A stretch of 64,000 nt of DNA, taken from the NCBI RefSeq assembly GCF_005144885.1, contig NZ_CP039690.1:3485001-3549000 (forward strand), written 5' to 3'. The stretch is from Phreatobacter stygius (GTDB lineage Bacteria > Pseudomonadota > Alphaproteobacteria > Rhizobiales > Phreatobacteraceae). A program made the position numbers and the translations under genes. The notes beneath the pieces are model-generated. The model saw nothing but the letters and a program-made list of their open reading frames with translations, ran no database searches and was not told the DNA's origin. Every line of letters starts with the position of its first letter. Within the stretch, counting starts at the first letter, position 1. Positions 21,221-28,981 of the stretch are shown here, in pieces.

Positions 21221-21907
21221 TCAGCGTGTCGCTGGCGGCTGGCTCTGGGCCTGGCCCGGAATGACCGGCGCGCTTTGCTTGCAGTCGGTCAGCCAGACGT
21301 CATAGACGGCGTGCTCGACCCCCGACAGGCCGGGGCTGGCGGCGAACATCCAGCCGGAATAGATGCGCCGCACCTCGCCGTTCAGCGTCACCTCGTCGAC
21401 CTCCACGAAAGTCGTGGTCTGTGGTGTTTCGGTTGGCGGCCGGGTGTAGCAGACCCTGGGGGTGACCTGCAGCGCACCGAACTGCACGGTCTCGTCGATC
21501 GCGACGTCGAAGGCGATGATCCGGCCGGTGATCTTGTCGAGGCCGGAAAACACCGCGGTCGGATTGGTGATGCGCTGCCGCGGCGGAGCGATCACCGTCT
21601 CGTCCGGCGCCGGTGCCACGGTCTCGCCGGGCAGTGCACGCCGGCGCTGGTCGCGCGACGCGTCGGGTTGGCCGGACGGTGGCGTGTCGGAGGGCGTCGC
21701 CGGCCGGGCCGGCCGCGCCTGCTGCGGCGGGCGCGGTGCCTGCGGGCTCAACTGCTGGGGCTGGCCGGGCTGACCCGGCTGGGCCGGGCGCTGCTGCTGT
21801 TGCGGCGGCGGCCCCAGCTGCAGCTGCGCCAGAGCGCTCGTGGCGATCATCGGCAGGACGGCAAGACCGGTCAGGAGCGCGAAGCGCGGGACAAAGAGCA
21901 TCGCCAA
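21221..21907 (-). CDS. DUF2155-domain periplasmic protein
   Basis: A 228-residue secreted protein. The signal peptide is at residues 1-27 (SALA|Q), then comes a Pro/Gln/Gly-rich linker (30-105) and the DUF2155 domain (about 120-222: ISGLDKITGR-like FSGLDKITGRIIAFDVAID, RVCYTRPPTETPQT, RIYSGWMFAASPGLS, YDVWLTDC). The family is largely alphaproteobacterial with unknown function. Next to it lies the NDUFA12-type gene, a pairing conserved in this class, where aat is also often nearby; here aat is 25 kb away. Confidence 0.85.
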   Translation of the reverse strand: MAMLFVPRFALLTGLAVLPMIATSALAQLQLGPPPQQQQRPAQPGQPGQPQQLSPQAPRPPQQARPARPATPSDTPPSGQPDASRDQRRRALPGETVAPAPDETVIAPPRQRITNPTAVFSGLDKITGRIIAFDVAIDETVQFGALQVTPRVCYTRPPTETPQTTTFVEVDEVTLNGEVRRIYSGWMFAASPGLSGVEHAVYDVWLTDCKQSAPVIPGQAQSQPPATR

Positions 21908-22088
21908 GCGGGACTACCGTCTCTGCTACGCCGCTCAGCAGCGGGCCCATGCGAGCCCGATGCACGGCATGAAAACAAGGGCGCTGGCGCCCGGTGCGAG
22001 CCTGGAACTATCACGTCGATCGTGGCGGAACCAAGCCGAGGCAAAGGATTTCAGCGAGATCCGGCCGGATCACGGCCGGTCTCCGAGA

Positions 22089-22496
22089 TCACCGGCCCGG
22101 GGTCCAGGCCTCGTAGTCACCGGTGGCATGCGGCCGCTTGCCGCCGGCAAGCGTCGAGCCGGGCGGACGATAGGCGTGCGCCGTGCCGGTCATGTTCTGC
22201 AGGTGCGGCTTCTGCCACGGCCGCGGCTCATAAGCCTCTTCGGTCGGCGGCGTCTCGGTCTTGTGGTGCATCCAGCCCCACCATCCCGGCGGAATCGCGG
22301 ACGCTTCCGCCAGGCCCTTGTAGACCACCCAGCGCCGCTCATGGCCGAGCGCCGGATCCTTGGCGTAGCGCGAGCGGTAATATTTGTTGCCGGCCTCGTC
22401 CTCGCCGACGAACACGCCGTAACGCCACACGGTATATTGCGTGCCGAAGGTCTGGCTGTTCCACCAGGTGAAGAACTTGAGGAAGAAGGTCTTCAT
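22089..22496 (-). CDS. NDUFA12-type complex I accessory subunit
   Basis: A 135-residue protein of the NDUFA12 (B17.2) family, one of the accessory subunits shared by alphaproteobacterial and mitochondrial complex I. The pattern FFTWWNSQTFGTQYTVWRYG, VGEDEAGNKYYRSR, ERRWVVYKGLAEAS and PPGWWGWMHH is diagnostic. The start at 22496 (MKTFFLKFFTWW) is set by the family; the open frame runs further up without homology. It sits on the cytoplasmic arm of the enzyme at the inner membrane. Confidence 0.93.
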   Translation of the reverse strand: MKTFFLKFFTWWNSQTFGTQYTVWRYGVFVGEDEAGNKYYRSRYAKDPALGHERRWVVYKGLAEASAIPPGWWGWMHHKTETPPTEEAYEPRPWQKPHLQNMTGTAHAYRPPGSTLAGGKRPHATGDYEAWTPGR

Positions 22497-22584
22497 CGCC
22501 CATCCGCTCTTGGTTCGTCGTTCGCGCTGGTTCATGCCACCCGTCAGGGGCCTTGTCCAGTATGACGCGGTGCACACAAGCAAA

Positions 22585-22605
22585 CGGCCGCCCGATGGGC
22601 GGCCG
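22585..22605 (-). terminator. Rho-independent terminator after the DUF2076 gene
   Basis: A 9-bp perfect stem CGGCCGCCC / GGGCGGCCG with a 3-base loop. On the minus strand it is followed by TTTGCTTGTG. It lies about 70 bases after the DUF2076 stop and about 90 bases before the NDUFA12 start, so it probably separates the two transcripts. Confidence 0.6.
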
Positions 22606-22676
22606 CTGCATGGCTTTCAAGGCAAAGTCTCGGCTCTTTCGAGCGCCGAGCCTCCGCTCAGGCGCCGGCCAGGGGC

Positions 22677-23624
22677 TCAGACGTCCTCGCTGAAATCGTC
22701 GCCGCCGAAGTCGTCGCCGCCGTCGTCATACGAGGCGTTATCGTAGGAGCCGTTGTTGGACGCGGTGTCGTAGTTCCTGTCGCCACCGTAATCGGCATTC
22801 TGGTTGCCGCTCTTGTCATAACCGCCGTCGCTGCCGGTGACGCTGTCCGGCGAGCTGGCCGCTTTGTCGTCGGCTGAGGCCTGGGTCGATCCGGCCGCGG
22901 GTGTCGACGAGGCCGGTGTCGCACCGGCGGCGGGCGTTGCCGGCGTGCCGCCGAGCGCCTGGGCCGCGCGCGAGCCGCCGCCCATCATGCTGGAAATGGC
23001 ATTGGCAGCCAGCATGCCGCCGGCCACGCCAACCGCCGCGGTGGCGGCCGTCGCCAGGAAGCCGCCGCCCTGACGCTGGGGCGGCTGTTGCTGCTGCGGC
23101 TGTCCGCCCCAGGGGCCGGGCTGACCCATGGCCTGCGGCGGCGGGGCGCCATAGCCACCACCGGGAGGCGGTCCGCCGAAAGCGCCGGGAGGCGGCGCAC
23201 CATAACCACCGCCCTGCGGTCCACCCTGCGGCTGGCCCCAGGGGCCACCCTGCGGTCCACCTTGCGGCGGCCCGCCCATCGGGCGCGGCGCGGACGAGGG
23301 GACCGACGGCTTGGAGCCGAAAATGCCCGACAGGAACCCGCCTGAACCCTGCTGTGGCGCGGGCTGAGCGGCCTGCTGCTGCAACTGCTGAACCTGGGCC
23401 TGCAATTGGCGCAGCTGCGCCTGCTGTTCTTCGCTCTGCCGCGATATCTCGGCGATGGTCTGGTCGGAGACATACATGGATTGGAGCATGGCGTAGACGG
23501 CGCCGGGCTGCTGGGCCAGACGCTCTCTGATGAAGGCGTCGACCTGCGGGTCGCGCTGCTGCCCCTCGGCCGACCTCAAGCGATCAAACAGGCCGGCGAG
23601 AATGTCGCGCTCTTGTTCATTCAT
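22677..23624 (-). CDS. DUF2076 protein, low-complexity
   Basis: A 315-residue DUF2076 protein. The N-terminal 75 residues (MNEQERDILAGLFDRLRSAE, then FIRERLAQQPGAVYAMLQSM) are the conserved helical part, with a Gln-rich coiled coil to about residue 90. Next come a Gly/Pro/Gln-rich region (95-185) and a short hydrophobic Ala/Gly segment (about 188-212), and the tail is Asp/Asn/Gly/Tyr-rich. DUF2076 proteins are cytoplasmic or membrane-associated with unknown function. The ATG is preceded by AGGATC-type purines. Confidence 0.85.
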   Translation of the reverse strand: MNEQERDILAGLFDRLRSAEGQQRDPQVDAFIRERLAQQPGAVYAMLQSMYVSDQTIAEISRQSEEQQAQLRQLQAQVQQLQQQAAQPAPQQGSGGFLSGIFGSKPSVPSSAPRPMGGPPQGGPQGGPWGQPQGGPQGGGYGAPPPGAFGGPPPGGGYGAPPPQAMGQPGPWGGQPQQQQPPQRQGGGFLATAATAAVGVAGGMLAANAISSMMGGGSRAAQALGGTPATPAAGATPASSTPAAGSTQASADDKAASSPDSVTGSDGGYDKSGNQNADYGGDRNYDTASNNGSYDNASYDDGGDDFGGDDFSEDV

Positions 23625-23857
23625 GGGGAAAGATCCTCCGGAAGACCATTCGTGGCGGGGTGCCCCCGCATCGACAGCCGGTTTCGCACCGCCGTATTGC
23701 TGGAAGATGTCACACCATCATCCGGTCGTGACAAGACCAAGGCGAACCCGCTGCCCGCTCAACATGGGACAGCTCAATGGGTTACGCCAGTGGCGGCACG
23801 GGCGCGGCGTGACGTCGCATCGGCCGGCGGGCTCGGCGCGAACGCCGCGCATGAAAA

Positions 23858-23879
23858 AGGCCGGGTCGAAACCCGGCCT
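23858..23879 (-). terminator. Rho-independent terminator after the porin gene
   Basis: A stem AGGCCGGGT / ACCCGGCCT with a 4-base loop. On the minus strand it is followed by TTTTTCATG. It lies 27 bases past the stop of the porin gene: a standard intrinsic terminator. The remaining gap up to DUF2076 (23625-23857) shows nothing else. Confidence 0.8.
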
Positions 23880-23905
23880 CTTGTCGTCGTGGATCAAGGA
23901 GGGCG

Positions 23906-24811
23906 TCAGCGCAGCGGCAGCTTCGACCATTGCAGGTCGACCGACAGCGTGGCGACCACCGAATGGCCGCACCAGTTGGAGCGCCCCGAACCGCTGAAGA
24001 CGCCGCGATAGTCGCTGGTCGTGGCAAAGCAATCGGTCGAGTTCAGGTTGGTGCCGTGATAGCGCAGGTCGAGCGTGACGGTTTCCTTGTAGGTCCAGGA
24101 CACGCCGGCATTCCAGTAGAGATAGTCCTTGATATTGAAGTTGGTGCCGGTCGGCAGGAAGCTGGTCGTGCCGAGCCAGTAGTGGCCGATGGCGCCGGAG
24201 ATGGCGAAATCGCTGGGCAGTTTATACTTGGCGTTCAATTCGGCATAGGTACCGGAGGCGCCGGTTCCGAGCCAGTTCGGCGCATAATAGACCGCGGCAC
24301 CGATATTCAGCTGCGGCGTGAAATCATAACCGGCCTTGCCGTAGAATTCCCAGAAGTCGGTATTCTTCGGGGTCCAGATGCCGGCAAGCGCGGTCGGCGG
24401 CACCACGATGACCGGCGCCGGCCCGGCGACATAGTCGGTGATGAACTGCCGCTCCGGCGTGTAGAGGTAATACATCACACCGAGATCGAGGGTCAGGTTG
24501 CCGAACACCGGGCGGATACCGGCATAAAGGTCGATTTCACCGACCGGCGCATTCGGCAGCTTGGTGGTCCAGAACGCCGCGCCGCCATAGAGCCAGTTGT
24601 AGCGCAGCTCGCCATAGGCGCTGAACGCGGGGCCGCGTGCCGACTGCGAGATGCCGCGGAAATTGTAGTCGGACATCGCCTTGGCGCCGAAGGCGAAGTC
24701 CCAGGGCGAGACCGGTGCCGCGGGGGCGACCGGCACTGCCACGTCGGCCGCGAAAGCCGGACCTGCAAGGGTCGCCGCCATCAGGCCGGCGAGGATGGTC
24801 ATACGCGCCAT
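23906..24811 (-). CDS. TorF-family putative outer-membrane porin (TIGR02001)
   Basis: A 301-residue outer-membrane beta-barrel protein. A signal peptide (MARMTILAGLMAATLAGPA, cut near FAA|D) is followed by the TIGR02001 pattern WDFAFGAKAMSDYNFRGISQ and alternating aromatic strands (GELRYNWLYGGAAFWTTKLP, AGIRPVFGNLTLDLGVMYYL), ending in a hydrophobic strand near the C-terminus. The transported compound is unknown. The ATG at 24811 fixes the signal peptide; the open frame upstream is not signal-like. A terminator follows. Confidence 0.85.
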   Translation of the reverse strand: MARMTILAGLMAATLAGPAFAADVAVPVAPAAPVSPWDFAFGAKAMSDYNFRGISQSARGPAFSAYGELRYNWLYGGAAFWTTKLPNAPVGEIDLYAGIRPVFGNLTLDLGVMYYLYTPERQFITDYVAGPAPVIVVPPTALAGIWTPKNTDFWEFYGKAGYDFTPQLNIGAAVYYAPNWLGTGASGTYAELNAKYKLPSDFAISGAIGHYWLGTTSFLPTGTNFNIKDYLYWNAGVSWTYKETVTLDLRYHGTNLNSTDCFATTSDYRGVFSGSGRSNWCGHSVVATLSVDLQWSKLPLR

Positions 24812-24985
24812 AATTTTCTCTCCATGGGCGATCTTGAAGGTGATCATCCGGCGGCGCGAAACCGCAGAAGTCACCTCGAAAACACCCATCGAGAGCACAC
24901 CGTTCGCTGATTTCTGACAAGATTATAAAGGCAGCAGGACCGGGCCAGTCTGCTCAAATGTGGTGCAATGTGGGCGAAACAAAAG

Positions 24986-25011
24986 CGGCTGTGGCGGATC
25001 CGCCACAGCCG
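24986..25011 (-). terminator. Terminator after malate synthase
   Basis: A perfect 26-base palindrome (CGGCTGTGGCGGA with its complement). On the minus strand it is followed by CTTTTGTTTCG. It lies 67 bases after the aceB stop, so it ends that transcript. Nothing else was found in 24812-25077 apart from the promoter region expected for the porin gene. Confidence 0.8.
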
Positions 25012-25077
25012 TCGAATGTCAGGGAGCTGTCAGCTTGCCGCCGGCCGATCATCCGGCCGGCGCGGCGTTCCCGATGA

Positions 25078-26688
25078 CTAGACCAGCATCTTGTAGGCCG
25101 GCAGCGTCAGGAACTCTTCGAACTCGGCGGCCAGCGACAGGCTCTTGAACAGGGCGATGGCTTCCGGGAAGCGCCCATTGGCGAAAGCCTCGGCGCCGAC
25201 CTCGCCTTTCACCTTGTCCATTTCCTCCGGCAGCGCCTTTTCGAAATAGGCCGGCGTGCAGGTCACGCCTCCCTCCAGCGCCACACCATATTTGGTCCAT
25301 TGCCAGATCTGCGCGCGCGAGATCTCGGCGGTCGCCGCATCTTCCATCAGGTTGTAGATCGGCACCGCGCCGCGGCCGCGCAGCCAGGCTTCGATATATT
25401 GCACGCCGACGCGGATGTTCTCGCGATAGCCGGCCTCGCTCCGGGTGCCCTCGTGGATGGTCAGGAGTTCCTTCTGGCCGGCGGTGACGTCGTCGCGCTG
25501 CTTGGCCACCTGGTTCGGCTGCGGCATCAGCCGGTCGAAGGCTTCCATGGCCACCGGCACGAGGTCGGGATGGGCGACCCAGGTGCCGTCATGGCCAATG
25601 GTCGCCTCGCGCTCCTTGTCCGCCTTGACCTTGGCGAAGGCGGCCGCATTGGCGTCCGGATTGTTCTTGATCGGGATCTGCGCCGCCATGCCGCCCATCG
25701 CGAAGGCGTTGCGCTTGTGGCAGGTCTTCACCAGGAGCTCGGCATAGGCCTTCAGGAAAGCCTTGCTCATCACCACCTGGCCGCGGTCCGGCAGGACATA
25801 GTTCTGGTTCTTGGCCAGCTTCTTGATGAACGAAAAGATGTAGTCCCAGCGGCCGGCATTGAGGCCAGCCATGTGATCCCTGAGCTCGAACAGGATTTCG
25901 TCCATCTCGAAGGCGGCGGGCAGGGTTTCGATCAGCACGGTTGCCTTGATCGTGCCCTTGGGAATGCCGAGCTTGTCCTGGGCATGGACGAACACGTCGT
26001 TCCACAACCGCGCCTCCAGATGGCTCTCCATCTTGGGCAGGTAGAAATAGGGGCCAGAGCCCTGGGCAATGGCGTTCTTGGCGTTGTGGAAGGTATAGAG
26101 GCCGAAATCGAACAGTGCGCCGGACATGGCTTCGCCGTCGACCTCGACATGCACTTCCGGCAGGTGCCAGCCGCGCGGCCGCGGGATGATCACCGCCACC
26201 GTATCGTTCAGCGCGTAGGATTTGCCGCTCTTCGGGTCGGTGAAGGCGAGCGTGCCGGCCCAGCGGTCCTTCAGATTGATCTGGCCGTCGATCTGGTTGA
26301 CCCAGGTTGGCGAATTGGCGTCCTCGAAGTCGGCCATGAAACATTTGGCGCCCGAGTTCAGGGCATTGATCACCATCTTGCGGTCGACCGGACCGGTGAT
26401 CTCGACACGACGATCCTGCAAGTCGGCGGGGATCGATGCGACAGTCCAGGCGCCGTCGCGGATATGCTTGGTCTCGGGCAGGAAGTCCGGCAGCGCGCCG
26501 GTGTCGAACTGCTTCTGCCGCTCGGCGCGCAGCTTCAAGAGCCGCTTGCGGGTTTCGTTGAACTTGCGCTGCAGGTCGACAATGAAGCCGACCGCCTCGG
26601 GCGTCAGGATCTCGTCGAAACGCGGTCCCATTGGTGCCTTGATGGTGACGCCCGGCAGGGCACGCTCGATTGTCTGGGCTGCGGTCAT
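25078..26688 (-). CDS. aceB: Malate synthase A
   Basis: A 536-residue malate synthase of the A form (acetyl-CoA + glyoxylate + water to malate + CoA), the second step of the glyoxylate shunt. Family blocks include KCFMADFEDANSPTWVNQID (residues about 115-134), AVIIPRPRGWHLPEVHV, FYLPKMESHLEARLWNDVF, VLIETLPAAFEMDEILFELR and HDGTWVAHPDLVPVAMEAFD. The length matches E. coli AceB (533), not the G form (about 720). No isocitrate lyase gene is in the window, but the glycolate oxidase genes 2.3 kb away produce the same glyoxylate. It stands alone with its own terminator. Confidence 0.95.
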   Translation of the reverse strand: MTAAQTIERALPGVTIKAPMGPRFDEILTPEAVGFIVDLQRKFNETRKRLLKLRAERQKQFDTGALPDFLPETKHIRDGAWTVASIPADLQDRRVEITGPVDRKMVINALNSGAKCFMADFEDANSPTWVNQIDGQINLKDRWAGTLAFTDPKSGKSYALNDTVAVIIPRPRGWHLPEVHVEVDGEAMSGALFDFGLYTFHNAKNAIAQGSGPYFYLPKMESHLEARLWNDVFVHAQDKLGIPKGTIKATVLIETLPAAFEMDEILFELRDHMAGLNAGRWDYIFSFIKKLAKNQNYVLPDRGQVVMSKAFLKAYAELLVKTCHKRNAFAMGGMAAQIPIKNNPDANAAAFAKVKADKEREATIGHDGTWVAHPDLVPVAMEAFDRLMPQPNQVAKQRDDVTAGQKELLTIHEGTRSEAGYRENIRVGVQYIEAWLRGRGAVPIYNLMEDAATAEISRAQIWQWTKYGVALEGGVTCTPAYFEKALPEEMDKVKGEVGAEAFANGRFPEAIALFKSLSLAAEFEEFLTLPAYKMLV

Positions 26689-26882
26689 GGCGCTGGTCCT
26701 TCGTGGCTCGCGGGCCTTCGCCCGCTTCGAGGGAATTATCTAACCGACCGGGGTCTTTGCTAAAATAAGCAAAAGCGACGAGCACTTGTTCCGTGAGGGA
26801 AAAGATCCCGTGTCGGGCGGCCTCGCTGGCTTTTCATCCAATGCCCGTCTATGTGATCGCGCCCGCCACAAATTTCGAGCCC

Positions 26883-27839
26883 ATGGCGCACGTCACATCG
26901 ATCGAGACCTATTCCTTCAGCCCGGCCGACCTGAAAGTCGATAGCCGTTTGCCCGGCATTTCCGCCTTTGTGCGGACCAAGAACGGCGCCGATTTCATTG
27001 CGCCGACCATCCTCAGCCACGCGCCTTATGTCGACGAGATCATCGCCGTCTATAACCAGTGCACCGATGCGACCGCCGAAATCCTGCTCCGCCTCCAAGG
27101 CGAGCTCGGCCCGGACAAGCTGAAGCTGTTCGACTATTTGCCGCGGGTCCATCCGCCGGGTTCGAAGGAACACGCCGCCGAACCCGGCGATTCGCCGCAT
27201 AGCGTCGTCAATTATTCGAACTTCGCGCTGGCGCAGACCTCGCGCCAGATCGTTGTGAAACTCGATGACGACCACGTCGCCTTCGACCGGCTGCTGCGGC
27301 CGATGGTTGCCGACCTGCGCGAGAATGGGCTGAAGCCCGGCCGGATGAATTGTTTCTCCGGTCTCAATCTTGCCCGCGACGCCGAAGGCCGTATTGGCGT
27401 GCATGCCGGCACGCCGTTTTCGGGCAATGGCGATATCGGCTTCTTCGCCATGACGCCGGACGCCTATTTCGTCCACGACCGCCGGTTCGAGGATTTCCGC
27501 AAATATTACTTCGACCGGGTCTTCGCCGGTTTCGCCTATTGGCACATGAAATATCTGAAGTCGGGGCTCGGCTTTGCCAATTACGAGATCCAGAAGGGGC
27601 GCAACCGGCGTTTTGCCCGCAAGGAAAAGGATTTCCACGCGCGCCGCGAGGTGATCACGGTTGCCGAGGTCGCCGAAGCGATGCCGTCGGTCAGGGCGGC
27701 GGTGATGAGCCGCATCCCCTTCGACAAATGGGCGCTGATCGGCAATCGTGCCCGCGCCATGGCCAAGGAGCATGTCACCGACGCGGACCTCGCCGAATTT
27801 GTCGCGCGTTACCAGCTCGGCGAGCCGGTGACCGCCTGA
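26883..27839 (+). CDS. Glycosyltransferase family 2-like protein
   Basis: A 318-residue GT-A-type glycosyltransferase. The start of the fold is LPGISAFVRTKNGADFIAPT followed by VDEIIAVYNQCTDATAEILL, and the nucleotide-sugar/metal motif is VVKLDDDHVAF (an Asp triad in place of DxD). The C-terminal half, including FAYWHMKYLKSGLGF, is typical of short GT2-like enzymes of unknown acceptor. No signal or membrane segment. The start is uncertain: ATG 26883 has GAG upstream, while ATG 26841 or GTG 26793 would lengthen it. It is monocistronic. Confidence 0.75.
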   Translation: MAHVTSIETYSFSPADLKVDSRLPGISAFVRTKNGADFIAPTILSHAPYVDEIIAVYNQCTDATAEILLRLQGELGPDKLKLFDYLPRVHPPGSKEHAAEPGDSPHSVVNYSNFALAQTSRQIVVKLDDDHVAFDRLLRPMVADLRENGLKPGRMNCFSGLNLARDAEGRIGVHAGTPFSGNGDIGFFAMTPDAYFVHDRRFEDFRKYYFDRVFAGFAYWHMKYLKSGLGFANYEIQKGRNRRFARKEKDFHARREVITVAEVAEAMPSVRAAVMSRIPFDKWALIGNRARAMAKEHVTDADLAEFVARYQLGEPVTA

Positions 27840-27845
27840 ACGCCA

Positions 27846-27880
27846 AAGGGCCCGAAGCGGCGGGACCGCTTCAGGCCCTT
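27846..27880. terminator. Bidirectional terminator between convergent genes
   Basis: A long hairpin, AAGGGCC-C-GAAGCGG / CCGCTTC-A-GGCCCTT, with a 5-base loop (CGGGA) and one mismatch in the stem. It starts 7 bases after the glycosyltransferase stop and lies 30 bases before the ohr stop, so it can serve both converging transcripts. Confidence 0.7.
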
Positions 27881-27909
27881 GCCTGGGTTCTTGCGTGTTG
27901 GCGGCCCGA

Positions 27910-28332
27910 TCAGGCGACCGACAGGCGAACGTTCAGATTGCCGCGGGTCGCGTCCGAATAGGGGCAGACGACATGGGCCTTGGCGACCAGCTCCTCGGCA
28001 ACCGCCCGCTCGACCCCCGGCAGGTTGACGGCGAGTGCCACATCGAGGCCGAAACCCTGGCCGTCGTCACGCGGACCGATGCCGACCGTCGCGGTCACCG
28101 TGGTGGTATCTGATACCGCCACCTTGGCCTTGCCGGCGACGAATTTCAGCGCGCCGAGGAAGCAGGCGGAATAGCCGGCCGCGAACAGCTGCTCGGGGTT
28201 GGTGCCGTCGCCGCCGCCGCCACCGAGTTCCCTAGGCGTGTTCAGCTTGACCGAAAGATGCTTGTCTTCGCTGGACGCGATGCCTTCGCGGCCGCCGGTA
28301 GCGGTGGCTTTGGTCGTGTAGAGAACCTTCAT
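27910..28332 (-). CDS. ohr: Organic hydroperoxide resistance peroxidase Ohr
   Basis: A 140-residue Ohr (OsmC family) that reduces organic hydroperoxides in the cytoplasm using two cysteines: C57 ([13 protein letters not shown]) and C123 ([13 protein letters not shown]), both present, with Arg15 (TGGREG) as the usual partner. The length is standard. The ATG at 28332 ([14 protein letters not shown]) is the family start. It diverges from ohrR with two operator palindromes between them, the classical peroxide-induced arrangement in which OhrR represses ohr until oxidised. Confidence 0.95.
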   Translation of the reverse strand: MKVLYTTKATATGGREGIASSEDKHLSVKLNTPRELGGGGGDGTNPEQLFAAGYSACFLGALKFVAGKAKVAVSDTTTVTATVGIGPRDDGQGFGLDVALAVNLPGVERAVAEELVAKAHVVCPYSDATRGNLNVRLSVA

Positions 28333-28390
28333 GGCGTTGTCCTTCCCGTGTCTTGGGCTCAGCATTGCCCCGTGAGCGGCGTTGTAAATT

Positions 28391-28411
28391 GCACGCAATT
28401 AAATTGTGCGC
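28391..28411. promoter_or_regulatory. OhrR operator 1
   Basis: A 21-base imperfect palindrome GCACGCAATT-A-AATTGTGCGC centred at 28401, 59 bases from the ohr start. AT-rich CAATT/AATTG half sites match the known style of OhrR boxes (TACAATT-AATTGTA). It should overlap the ohr promoter. Confidence 0.7.
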
Positions 28412-28436
28412 AACTTAAATTGCGAATAAAGGGCAT

Positions 28437-28455
28437 GCGCAATTCGATTTTGCGC
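28437..28455. promoter_or_regulatory. OhrR operator 2
   Basis: A 19-base imperfect palindrome GCGCAATTCGATTTTGCGC, nearer ohrR (about 59 bases before its ATG). It shares the GCGCAA half site with operator 1 and is 46 bases from it centre to centre. Two sites suggest that OhrR controls both ohr and its own gene. Confidence 0.65.
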
Positions 28456-28513
28456 AATTGAAGTGCGTGCTCCATAATCCGCGATCGAGTCTTTGCCGCG
28501 CGAGGAGGCAGCC

Positions 28514-28981
28514 ATGCCCGACCGGAATGACGGCCTGAATCTGGCCGACCAGCTGTGCTTCGCGGTCTACTCGGCGGCGCATGCCTTCAACCGTGTCTAC
28601 AAGCCGCACCTGGACCGGCTCGGCCTGACCTATCCGCAATATCTCGCCATGTTGGTTCTATGGGAGCGGGACGACGTGACGGTGAAGGCCATCGGCGAGC
28701 GCCTCGCGCTCGATTCCGGAACCTTGACGCCGCTGTTGAAGCGGTTGGAGAGTGCCGGTTTGGTCCGGCGCTTGCGCGATCCCGCCGACGAACGTTCGGT
28801 CCGCGTGTCACTCACCGATCAAGGACGGAAGCTGCGCGACAAGGCGCGCGGCGTGCCCATCGCCATGGCCTGCGCCATCGGTCGAAGCCTGCCCGAGATC
28901 AGCCAGTTGAAGGACGAACTCGCTGCCTTGCGTGACGCTCTCGACGTCATTGCACACGAGGCTGCGGCGGAGACCGTCTAG
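28514..28981 (+). CDS. ohrR: OhrR, MarR-family organic peroxide sensor
   Basis: A 155-residue MarR-type regulator. The peroxide-sensing Cys15 lies in LADQLCFAVYSAAHAFNRVY, the diagnostic OhrR segment. The winged helix is at residues 50-105 (AIGERLALDSGTLTPLLKRL, then RDPADERSVRVSLT). A GAGGAGG ribosome site at 28500-28506 supports the ATG at 28514. It is divergent from ohr. The stop overlaps that of glcF on the other strand (CTAG), so the two genes end against each other. Confidence 0.93.
   Translation: MPDRNDGLNLADQLCFAVYSAAHAFNRVYKPHLDRLGLTYPQYLAMLVLWERDDVTVKAIGERLALDSGTLTPLLKRLESAGLVRRLRDPADERSVRVSLTDQGRKLRDKARGVPIAMACAIGRSLPEISQLKDELAALRDALDVIAHEAAAETV

Noticed and set aside
22677-23624. 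DUF2076 protein as a toxin or adhesin because of its low-complexity tail
   Set aside because: The N-terminus is a clear DUF2076 start; the Gly/Pro/Gln and Asp/Asn-rich regions are usual in this family and there is no signal peptide.
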